Position numbers and translations under genes: made by a program. 64,000 nt of DNA from Psychrobacter jeotgali (GTDB lineage Bacteria; Pseudomonadota; Gammaproteobacteria; Pseudomonadales; Moraxellaceae): positions 806,001 through 870,000 of the forward strand of contig NZ_CAJHAF010000001.1 in NCBI RefSeq assembly GCF_904846315.1, in the 5' to 3' direction. Shown piece by piece: positions 46,784 through 55,005 of the stretch. The notes below the pieces were generated by a model. That model saw only the letters and a list, made by a program, of their open reading frames with translations, did not search any database and had not been told where the DNA came from. Position 1 is the first letter of the stretch; every line of letters starts with the position of its first letter.

Positions 46784-48016
46784 TTGGACGATGAAAGGCA
46801 GTATCCTCATAGTGCTATCGCAACATGGAGTGGGTTTGTATATCAAGGCAAAGTTGCTCTTTATCATTGTTTAAAGTTGATAATTGAAGGTTACGATGAT
46901 TTCGAACTACAGTTAGATAGCACTGAAGATTTTGCAATTTACAGAGATGGGTTACTTGTGAGTGCTCACCAAGTAAAGGCAATGGTTAGTGAGTATCGTT
47001 CGAGTTATAAAAGTGCTCTGGAGAAAGCTGCCGAAATTGAAGGAGATAGAATTGAAGATTCCGTTAGGTACTTACATGTTTCTGTAAATCTGAATGATGT
47101 AAACGATTATACTGCCGATAACGGGGAATTGGTAAAAATCTATAGGTATGGTACTAAAAAGTACTGTGGGCTCGGAGATATTAAAGGTCTTAGTGAGAGT
47201 CTAATTTTAGAGATATTTGAAAATAACAATGTTGAAGCTCCTTTATCGACAGATGAATCCTACCTAAAAACGAACTATTCTGCGATATCAGAAAAAATCA
47301 GTACCAATGCCATAGAAACTCATAGAAAAATACAAGTAGATAAAATACCTAAAGATGAAGCTGCATATTGTTCGAGAATCCATGTAAAAGATATAATAAG
47401 TTCTTTGTTTAATAATAATCCTTATGAAAATATCAAATATTTCACATCAACGCTCAAGGCTGATTTATCTGACTATATGGAAGAAAAAATAGCTAACAAC
47501 CTGAATGGATTATCAAACGAACAAATGATAAGAGCTCGATATCTCTTTGAACATATTTATAAATTAGAAGATGAATATTTAAAAAGATTATGTCAGTTAA
47601 TAAATCCATGTGAAAATTTTTCAAAGGTTCGAGATTCTGATATTTTTCACTATTCTAGTCTTATTCAAAAATTTTGTATAGATCCAGTTTTTGATGGAGT
47701 ACCGCATTATCGAGACAAAGAGAATAATTTTTATTTACCTACTGCTATCTCTTTAATAGATGAAGACGGGACTACTCAATGTATTAATCAAATTATAAAA
47801 CAAGCTAAGAATAACAATCACCTTCTACAATTACTATACGAATATGGAAACCTTATAGCCTCTCATACTCCTAAGTCTTTTGTAGTCAACTCTAAAATAA
47901 CTAACATAAGCGATCAAGACACTGCTAACAGCGTAGAACAATATGACAATATAATAAAACCTTTACATGTACGTATAGTAAAAATTAATGATGCAGAGGA
48001 ACTAATAAATGCTTAA
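46784..48016 (+). CDS. ABC-three-component system protein: N-terminal nuclease-like domain plus C-terminal conserved domain (LmuA/DdmA-like)
   Basis: The 410-residue first component begins at TTG 46784, with GGGAG seven bases upstream. ATWSGFVYQGKVALYHCL near residues 13-30 is the N-terminal signature of Cap4/DUF4297-type restriction-endonuclease-like domains. Acidic residues E48 and D49 in DSTEDFAIY and Q63-V-K65 in AHQVKAM form an ED-x-n-QVK nuclease-like site. The C-terminal two thirds are helical, resembling the domain that ties the effector to the SMC partner in ABC-3C/Lamassu systems. It overlaps the next gene by eight bases. A nuclease effector that cuts DNA after infection sensing is the likely role, by family analogy. 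Confidence 0.75.
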   Translation: MDDERQYPHSAIATWSGFVYQGKVALYHCLKLIIEGYDDFELQLDSTEDFAIYRDGLLVSAHQVKAMVSEYRSSYKSALEKAAEIEGDRIEDSVRYLHVSVNLNDVNDYTADNGELVKIYRYGTKKYCGLGDIKGLSESLILEIFENNNVEAPLSTDESYLKTNYSAISEKISTNAIETHRKIQVDKIPKDEAAYCSRIHVKDIISSLFNNNPYENIKYFTSTLKADLSDYMEEKIANNLNGLSNEQMIRARYLFEHIYKLEDEYLKRLCQLINPCENFSKVRDSDIFHYSSLIQKFCIDPVFDGVPHYRDKENNFYLPTAISLIDEDGTTQCINQIIKQAKNNNHLLQLLYEYGNLIASHTPKSFVVNSKITNISDQDTANSVEQYDNIIKPLHVRIVKINDAEELINA

Positions 48017-48674
48017 GGATATTCTCAGTGATGCATTAGAAGAACATGATTTCAGACTTGAATCTGAAACAGAGTTTAGCAAATATTACATCCTCCAAGA
48101 AGAAAGCGCTATTAGGTTTGCAATAATATATGAACTATATGATGTAGTATCAGCCGAAGAACTAAATACACTGGTTACTAAAAACTCTCCTTCTTCGTTT
48201 TTAGAGAACCCAGCTTATAAAAAAAACTCTGATTTAATCTGTATTCTAAAAATTGAACATTTGGCTAGCTTTAAATCTATCGAAGACGAGATTTTCGCCA
48301 TAGAAGAAGACCCCTATCAATATAAAAAATACGTTCTTTATTATATTGATGCAGAAGAAGCTATAATTAAAGATATCAATTTTAATGACCTTAAAAAAGT
48401 TATATCTGATAAACATCAATTTACACAGTATAAGATTGACCCTCTCCAACCTTCTATGTATAGCTTAGCAGCAAGAATATTCATAAAACTACCATTTTTA
48501 GAGTTACCTCATAATAATGACAAGTTAATACCATTAAAGCACCAAGCGCAAGAAGCAGTAAGTGAGAATGAGTTATCATCTTTATATGAGAAGATCCAAA
48601 AATCTCAAACTATGGAATATGATGAAGATAAATTAATCGAGGAACTGATTAACAATGAAATGGAAAATATCTAG
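48009..48674 (+). CDS. ABC-three-component system middle component (LmuC/DdmB-like)
   Basis: The 221-residue protein is small, acidic and soluble, with no signal peptide or membrane segment. It opens MLKDILSDALEEHDFRLESE and ends in charged helices. By size, position between effector and ATPase, and overlaps on both sides (8 bases upstream, 20 downstream), it corresponds to the middle component of ABC-3C/Lamassu systems, which bridges effector and ATPase. No catalytic motif is visible, and the assignment rests mainly on context. Confidence 0.67.
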   Translation: MLKDILSDALEEHDFRLESETEFSKYYILQEESAIRFAIIYELYDVVSAEELNTLVTKNSPSSFLENPAYKKNSDLICILKIEHLASFKSIEDEIFAIEEDPYQYKKYVLYYIDAEEAIIKDINFNDLKKVISDKHQFTQYKIDPLQPSMYSLAARIFIKLPFLELPHNNDKLIPLKHQAQEAVSENELSSLYEKIQKSQTMEYDEDKLIEELINNEMENI

Positions 48675-50985
48675 AATTGAAATATCAAGTTTCAAAGCTT
48701 TCAAGCATATTTTACTCGACGCGGAAGACTCTTCTCTCGTTACACTTGACGGTCCAAATGGATTCGGAAAAACTAGTACATTTGATGCAATTGAGTTACT
48801 TTTAACTGGTCAAATTTCTCGAATAAAACGTTTGTTTAGAGTTGTGATGCTAGATAAAAAGAAAAATTATACAGATAACCTTTATTGGAATACGCGATCT
48901 TCTCATTTAGATATTTGGATCAAAATTGAATTTAAGGATGAAGAGAATACGCTTGTTTTAGCTAGGAAAGCAAGTGTTGAAGATGTTGAGAAGAAAACAA
49001 ATAATAAAGCAGATATTTTCGACTATTTCTTTCTTTATGAATTGGAATGTTTTGAATCTAACGATTTTTATACTCAGAACATGCGTGATGAAAGTTTCAT
49101 AAAAAGTAAGTTCGGAGAAGGGTTTGTTGAAAATTACTCGATACTCAATTATTTGGAACAAGGTCAGAATCAATATCTTTTATCAACGAAGGTTGATAAA
49201 AGAAAAAATGACCTCGAGAATTTGATAAAAACTTCAGAAATAAATATTGAGATTGGAAACTGTAAATCAGTTGAAAGAAAGCTTTCTTCATTCATTAATA
49301 ATTCAGATAGAGCCAAAAAAAAGATAGAACTTGAAACTAGACGTAGCTCTCTTCTTGAAACGTTAGGAGGAGATCAAGATAGTAATAACTATATAAGAAT
49401 TAGTACAACTGCCGCTATTCCTACTTGGGATATGGAAGCTCTTCCTTCTAGTTATCGTTCAGAAGATTACACCATGTACGAAAGCGAAGTGCAGGAATTA
49501 ATAAATTTAGTACCATTTAAGGAGGCAATAAAGAATAGAATATACAATATCAAAATCGATACTTACTTGTCTTCAAACAAAGAATTGATAAAAATTTTAG
49601 CAAAAGTAGGAAATGACATTTATTTAAAAGAAGAATTAGATAAAGCTAAAAAAGAGATTGATTTACTGCAAATCGCTAAAGCAATACTCCAGAAAGATGA
49701 AAAAGAAATAAAATTCTCTGAAATTCAACAAAATGCAGTGTTAAATTCTAGTAATATTGAACACCTTGAGATTATGATTATTTATCGTAATGAATTACTA
49801 AGTAGCACAAGCGAGAAGTCAGCTATAGCTAATGAACTCCATAATCTTAAAGAAAAAATTATAAAAGAGCACTACAAATTACACCCCAATGATCATTCTT
49901 GCCCTCTTTGCAATACTGATTGGCATTCTCAAGAGAAACTTCTCTCAGTAATTAAAGAAAGGGAAGAATCTATTGCCGATAGTTTAAGTTCTGAGGATAA
50001 GAAACTTTATGAACTGTTATCACTAATAAGAGCAGATCTCGACATTATCTTAGAAAGCATTAATAGTAAATATGAGCCACTCATTATTAACTATCAGTCT
50101 GAGCTACATCAGTTTTTAATAAATAACCATGAAAAAATTACAAATATCGAGAGTTTGATTGATCGCTTAAAAGAATTGAATATCCCATACCCTATTAGTT
50201 TTGTTGCTAACAATGTAGAAGTAGATGAAAACTTTTTAGCCCTGTCAAACTCAATTAGGTTATTAAAAAAAATTGAAAACCAAATCTTACCGATAAATTG
50301 GGAAAATACAATAACTACAGTATTTAAGGATATTGAAGATTTCTATAAAGTTCAAAGTGATGATTTGTTGAAAAAAATAAAATATATCATTCAAAAAGCG
50401 AATGAAGCTAAAAATGCTGATTTAAAAGATATTAATCGTGATTTAGCTAACCATATACAAAAAGATAAAGCCGCCCTTTTAGCTAAAGAAAAGGTTAATA
50501 AGCTCAAGACTTTATTGATTGAATGTGAAAAAAGCTATGCTAACCAAACCATTTCTGAGATTGAACTTATATTTCATATCTATAGTGGAAGATTGATACA
50601 AAACTACCAGCGAGGTCTTGGACTCTTCATTGAAAGTAGGGAAGGCAATGAATTAAAATTTACAACTGCTGAAAAGTCTGAGCATGACTCGATACTTTCT
50701 ATGAGCTCTGGGCAACTCTCTGCTGTAGGTCTTGCATTCTTTCTTGCGTTGAATAGAGTGTATGCAACTACGCCTATAATACTGATTGATGATCCAACTC
50801 AATCTCTAGATGAAATTAATATAGCTTCCCTAATAGACCTGCTACGCTGTGAACTTAAAGACCGTCAACTAATTGTGTCCTCTCATGAGGAGGATATATC
50901 TTCCTATATGAGATACAAATTTTCAAAGGCAGGGCTTAATTCTAGAACGTTCAACATGCAAGAAGTTGTAAAAGAACAAATTTGA
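48655..50985 (+). CDS. Rad50/SMC-like ATPase of an ABC-three-component system (LmuB/DdmC-like)
   Basis: The 776-residue ATPase has Walker A GPNGFGKTS at residues 33-41, a long central coiled-coil, a zinc-hook CPLC at 416-419 in the middle of the coil, the ABC signature in SMSSGQLSAVG (682 onward) and Walker B with D-loop PIILIDDPTQSLDEI near 707-721. The domain order (ATPase half, coil, hook, coil, ATPase half) is that of Rad50 in short form. In Lamassu-type systems this subunit recognises phage DNA or structures and activates the nuclease. It is translated from ATG 48655, 20 bases inside the previous gene. AT-rich, like the rest of the system. Confidence 0.9.
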   Translation: MKWKISRIEISSFKAFKHILLDAEDSSLVTLDGPNGFGKTSTFDAIELLLTGQISRIKRLFRVVMLDKKKNYTDNLYWNTRSSHLDIWIKIEFKDEENTLVLARKASVEDVEKKTNNKADIFDYFFLYELECFESNDFYTQNMRDESFIKSKFGEGFVENYSILNYLEQGQNQYLLSTKVDKRKNDLENLIKTSEINIEIGNCKSVERKLSSFINNSDRAKKKIELETRRSSLLETLGGDQDSNNYIRISTTAAIPTWDMEALPSSYRSEDYTMYESEVQELINLVPFKEAIKNRIYNIKIDTYLSSNKELIKILAKVGNDIYLKEELDKAKKEIDLLQIAKAILQKDEKEIKFSEIQQNAVLNSSNIEHLEIMIIYRNELLSSTSEKSAIANELHNLKEKIIKEHYKLHPNDHSCPLCNTDWHSQEKLLSVIKEREESIADSLSSEDKKLYELLSLIRADLDIILESINSKYEPLIINYQSELHQFLINNHEKITNIESLIDRLKELNIPYPISFVANNVEVDENFLALSNSIRLLKKIENQILPINWENTITTVFKDIEDFYKVQSDDLLKKIKYIIQKANEAKNADLKDINRDLANHIQKDKAALLAKEKVNKLKTLLIECEKSYANQTISEIELIFHIYSGRLIQNYQRGLGLFIESREGNELKFTTAEKSEHDSILSMSSGQLSAVGLAFFLALNRVYATTPIILIDDPTQSLDEINIASLIDLLRCELKDRQLIVSSHEEDISSYMRYKFSKAGLNSRTFNMQEVVKEQI

Positions 50986-51145
50986 TATAAAGAATAGCAA
51001 ATGTGCTCTAATTACAATTACCTTCGATGCCATTCAAAGCCAAAGTAAAATGGTCTTAACCAAATATTGAAATGTAATATTAAGTTATTTTATCCAGTGT
51101 TCACGCATAGGCTGACCCAATTTTTAAAGATAGCCTTGTCAAACC

Positions 51146-52087
51146 CTAATCCCGCATAGCCGCAAGCGCCTTTGCTAGCTCATCACGGGCGCCGATAAAG
51201 CCATCAATGCCTTTAGGTAACAAGTTCTGGGTGACCTTATCTTGTTGATAAGCCGCACTAAATTCTTCATGGGTCAGGCTTACCTTTTTCATATCATCCA
51301 AATCCATAGACATACTTGGCGACAGCTGGCGTGTCACTTCAACATCCATCGCCGCCAATTCATCAATCAGATTCGGAGCAATGGTCAATAAATCACAACC
51401 TGCTAATGCTAGTATTTGTTCAACCGAGCGGAAACTAGCGCCCATGACTTGAGTGTCGTAGCCGTGCTGTTTATAGTATTGATAAATGAGCTTAACCGAT
51501 TGCACCCCCATATCATCAGAGACTGGGACGTTTTGGCGGTTTTGTTGACGCTTTTGCCAATCTAATATACGTCCCACAAAAGGCGAGATCAGGGTCACGC
51601 CGGCATCAGCGCAAGCAATCGCCTGATGCTGACCGAATAGCAAAGTTAAATTACAATGAATATTTTGGGTCTCAAGATAACGTGCCGCTTCAATACCCTG
51701 CCAAGTGGCTGCCATCTTGATTAACACCCGCTCTGAATCAACCCCCGCTTGTTGATAAGCTTCAATAAACTCCATCGCCTTATCAATAGTTGCCTGAGTA
51801 TCATAAGATAAACGTGCATCGACCTCAGTAGAGACTCGGCCTTCGATTAATTCTAAAATATTGCAGCCGATTTTGATAGTAAGGGCATCAATGACCGCAT
51901 CCACATCCCCTTGATAACGGCTCATAGTTTCTGAGAGCATAGACTGATTATCAGGATGAATAAGCGCTTTGGTAATCAGACTGGGATTGGTGGTCGCATC
52001 AATGGGCTTGAGTCGTTGAATGGCAGCTAAATCACCAGTATCAGCGACAATAGTGGTCATGGTGCGAAGTTGTTGTAATGCGCTCAT
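51146..52087 (-). CDS. tal: Transaldolase
   Basis: The 313-residue enzyme of the non-oxidative pentose phosphate pathway transfers dihydroxyacetone between sugar phosphates. Signatures are LKPIDATTNPSLITKALI, the Schiff-base lysine in SERVLIKMAATWQGIEAA and NLTLLFGQHQAIACADAG. Length fits the TalA/B form. It begins at ATG 52087 after TAAGGATAA. It converges with the ABC-3C genes (gap 160 bases); no terminator was seen in that gap. Confidence 0.95.
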   Translation of the reverse strand: MSALQQLRTMTTIVADTGDLAAIQRLKPIDATTNPSLITKALIHPDNQSMLSETMSRYQGDVDAVIDALTIKIGCNILELIEGRVSTEVDARLSYDTQATIDKAMEFIEAYQQAGVDSERVLIKMAATWQGIEAARYLETQNIHCNLTLLFGQHQAIACADAGVTLISPFVGRILDWQKRQQNRQNVPVSDDMGVQSVKLIYQYYKQHGYDTQVMGASFRSVEQILALAGCDLLTIAPNLIDELAAMDVEVTRQLSPSMSMDLDDMKKVSLTHEEFSAAYQQDKVTQNLLPKGIDGFIGARDELAKALAAMRD

Positions 52088-52281
52088 CGTTTATCCTTGC
52101 ATAATCAATTAATAATAAAACGGTATTATTGGTATATCCCAAAATAAGGACATGTCCTAGACTGTATCATAGTTTGGAGAAAAATTTGCATGCTGCCTAT
52201 TTTTAGTAGGCTTTAGCAGATGATATTAAGTGCTAATAAGCTAAGATTTAATCATTTCGCAAATTTCCATCTATTTACACA

Positions 52282-52310
52282 TGGGCACTGCAGCCAGTTT
52301 TTGTTATAGT
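52282..52310 (+). promoter_or_regulatory. Candidate promoter for pheA
   Basis: TGGGCA at 52282-52287 and an extended -10 (TG at 52302-52303, TATAGT at 52305-52310) are separated by 17 bases. It lies about 150 bases before pheA. A leader peptide rich in phenylalanine, as in the E. coli attenuator, was not found. Confidence 0.48.
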
Positions 52311-52461
52311 AGAGACGATTATTTGGCTACTTATTAAATTTATGCTTTTTGCGCCTAAGGGAAGGGCGTAAGCTGCTAATAGTAAGCCTTTATTTATAAA
52401 CAGTATTATTATAAGCATCACTAAATTAAATAACAGTTAAAGATAAAAAGGACAAACGGTA

Positions 52462-53655
52462 ATGAGTGAGCAGTCAGCAGAGCAAAATACAGACAACTTA
52501 AATCCAATCGATGCCGGTAATAGTGAGACCTCAACAGATCAAGAATTCTTAGGCCGTCTACGTCAAAAGATTGATGAAGTCGACTGCGAGATTCAAACGC
52601 TCATTAATAATCGTGCTAAGTTGGCTCAGCAAGTCGCCATCGTCAAAAAAGATCACGTTGCAAAGAGTGCTAGTAACAATAATGGCACCGCTGAACCCGA
52701 TCCGATTTTTTATCGTCCTGAGCGTGAAGCACAAGTATTAAAGGCCGTAATGGCACGTAATACCGGCCCTATCGCTGATGAAAAGATGGCGCGTCTGTTT
52801 CGTGAGATCATGTCGGTTTGTTTGGATCTAGAAGCGCCGCAGCGCATTGCGTTTCTAGGCCCTATTGGTACCTTTACCCACGCCGCTGCTCTAAAGCATT
52901 TTGGCAAAGCCGCTGATACCATGCCGCTTACTACCATTACCGATGTGTTTCGTGAAGTCGAAGCGGGCACTGCCATGTACGGTGTAGTACCAGTGGAGAA
53001 CTCCTCTGAGGGCGTGGTTAATCATACTTTAGATGGGTTCTTATCATCTACGCTAAAGATTATCGGTGAAGTTGAGCTACCTATTCATCAAAACTTTTTA
53101 GTCGCTGAGCATACCAAAATCGATGGCATAAGCCGTATCTACTCGCATCAACAGTCGCTTGCTCAGTGCCGTCATTGGCTCGATGTCAACTTCCCAAATG
53201 TCGAGCGCGTAGCGGTATCGAGTAACGGAGAGGCCGCTCGTCGTCTGAAAAACGAATGGCATTCAGCCGCTATTGCTGGTGATGTGGCAGCAGCTGAATA
53301 TGATCTGCATAAGTTATATACAAATATCGAAGATAATCCTAGCAATACCACTCGTTTCTTAATCATTGGTCACGAATCGGTAGCTCCGTCGGGCCAAGAC
53401 AAGACCTCCATTGTGGTATCTGCGCATGATAAAGCAGGGGCCTTGATCGAAATATTAAAGCCGTTATCTTATCATGGGGTATCGATGACCAGTATCGAGA
53501 CCCGTCCTGAACGTCCTAATAAGTGGGCGTATGTATTCTTTATCGATATGGATGGTCATATCCAAGATCCTAATGTTAGCGCTGCTATCGCTGATATTCG
53601 CCCATTGGTGAAAGATGTACGAGTATTGGGCTCTTATCCTAAAGCGGTGTTGTAA
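52462..53655 (+). CDS. pheA: Chorismate mutase / prephenate dehydratase (P-protein)
   Basis: The 397-residue bifunctional enzyme makes phenylpyruvate from chorismate. An N-terminal chorismate mutase segment (LGRLRQKIDEVDCEIQTLI) is followed by prephenate dehydratase (RIAFLGPIGTFTHAAALKHF, NTTRFLII) and a C-terminal ACT domain with the ETRP phenylalanine-binding motif. Its usual size is similar. It heads an aromatic-amino-acid cluster with hisC, tyrA and aroA downstream. Phenylalanine feedback at the ACT domain is expected. Confidence 0.96.
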   Translation: MSEQSAEQNTDNLNPIDAGNSETSTDQEFLGRLRQKIDEVDCEIQTLINNRAKLAQQVAIVKKDHVAKSASNNNGTAEPDPIFYRPEREAQVLKAVMARNTGPIADEKMARLFREIMSVCLDLEAPQRIAFLGPIGTFTHAAALKHFGKAADTMPLTTITDVFREVEAGTAMYGVVPVENSSEGVVNHTLDGFLSSTLKIIGEVELPIHQNFLVAEHTKIDGISRIYSHQQSLAQCRHWLDVNFPNVERVAVSSNGEAARRLKNEWHSAAIAGDVAAAEYDLHKLYTNIEDNPSNTTRFLIIGHESVAPSGQDKTSIVVSAHDKAGALIEILKPLSYHGVSMTSIETRPERPNKWAYVFFIDMDGHIQDPNVSAAIADIRPLVKDVRVLGSYPKAVL

Positions 53656-53742
53656 TTAGTAGTTAATAGAATAAAGAATTATTTTAACTGGATAAAATAT
53701 TGTAAGTTGGCGCTTTTAGCCAAGCTTTACTAAGGATAAATC

Positions 53743-54894
53743 ATGCCCGCACAGCAATCGTTTCGCTCGCAATCAGCACCGTCAGCAGAATTATCAAAGC
53801 TAGCGCCTTTGACTCCAGCTTACGACAGCATTTTAGAGCTGACACCGTATCAAACGGGCAAGCCAGTTGAAGAGCTAACTCGTGAGTATGGCGTTTTCGA
53901 TGTGGTGAAGCTGGCGAGTAATGAGAATCCAATGGGCTGCTCGCCGCATGTAACCCTAGCTATTACTGAACAATTGGGGCAATTATCACGTTATCCAGAC
54001 GGTAATGGCTATTATCTCAAACAAGCCTTAGCTGACTTTAATAATATCAGTGCAAAGTGTATTACTTTAGGTAACGGTTCTGATGATTTGCTCGATATTT
54101 TAACCCGTAGTTTTGTTAGTAGTGACGATACCATTGTTTATAGTCAATATGCCTTTGTGATCTATTCAATGTTAGCAAACATGCAAGGCGCTTCTAGTAT
54201 TGAGGTACCTGCGCAGCGTTTTGGCCATGATCTGCTAGCGATGCGTAAGGCTGTAGAGGATAATCCTAGTACCAAGATGGTATTTATTGCTAATCCTAAT
54301 AATCCCACCGGTACTCTGCTTGAGCATCAAGAGCTGCGCGAGTTTGTGGCCAGTTTACTGCCTTCAGTTTTGGTAGTACTCGATGAGGCCTATATCGAAT
54401 ATAGCCCTGAGAGTAATAATAGGGCGCTATTAGATGAGTTCGATAATGTGGTTATCGTACGTACTTTTTCAAAAGCTTATGGATTGGCTGGTCTGCGCAT
54501 TGGTTATGCGCTTAGTTCGCCGCCAGTAGCTGAGCTGCTGAACCGTATTCGCCAGCCCTTTAATGTTAGCCGATTAGGGTTGGCTGCAGCGACTGCCGCT
54601 TTGGCGGATCAGGATTATATTGAGCAAACACGGGTATCAAACCAAGAGCAAATGCGCTGGCTTGAAAAGCAGTTTGATGCTTTAGGATTGGCTTTTATTA
54701 AGTCGCATGCCAACTTTATAATGGTTGAGATAGAGGAGGCAGTGAAGGTTTATCAGGCGCTGCTTGAGCAAGGGGTTATTGTGCGTCCATTAAAGGGCTA
54801 TGGTTTAGATAACTGGCTGCGCATTACCGTAGGTTTAGCAGAAGATAATCTACGTTTGATTGATACTTTGCATTCTATTTTAAGTGATGACTGA
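53743..54894 (+). CDS. hisC: HisC-type aminotransferase, probably aromatic
   Basis: The 383-residue PLP class I/II aminotransferase resembles histidinol-phosphate aminotransferase: IKLASNENPMG-like ASNENPMGCS, NPNNPTGTL, VLDEAYIEYS, and the PLP lysine in FSKAYGLAGLRIGYA. Placement between pheA and tyrA-aroA suggests a role with prephenate, phenylpyruvate or hydroxyphenylpyruvate, as HisC2-type copies do in other bacteria; a true histidine role is not excluded because the his operon is not in view. Ribosome site TAAGGATAA before ATG. Confidence 0.9.
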   Translation: MPAQQSFRSQSAPSAELSKLAPLTPAYDSILELTPYQTGKPVEELTREYGVFDVVKLASNENPMGCSPHVTLAITEQLGQLSRYPDGNGYYLKQALADFNNISAKCITLGNGSDDLLDILTRSFVSSDDTIVYSQYAFVIYSMLANMQGASSIEVPAQRFGHDLLAMRKAVEDNPSTKMVFIANPNNPTGTLLEHQELREFVASLLPSVLVVLDEAYIEYSPESNNRALLDEFDNVVIVRTFSKAYGLAGLRIGYALSSPPVAELLNRIRQPFNVSRLGLAAATAALADQDYIEQTRVSNQEQMRWLEKQFDALGLAFIKSHANFIMVEIEEAVKVYQALLEQGVIVRPLKGYGLDNWLRITVGLAEDNLRLIDTLHSILSDD

Positions 54895-55005
54895 CTTTAT
54901 AAGTGGCGCTTATATTCAATAGCCCTTAATATTTAGTAAATTTTATGCAGTTAGTGCTGAGGGTTTATAACCTTCACCAACAATATGTAAAAGCTGATTT
55001 TTCCA

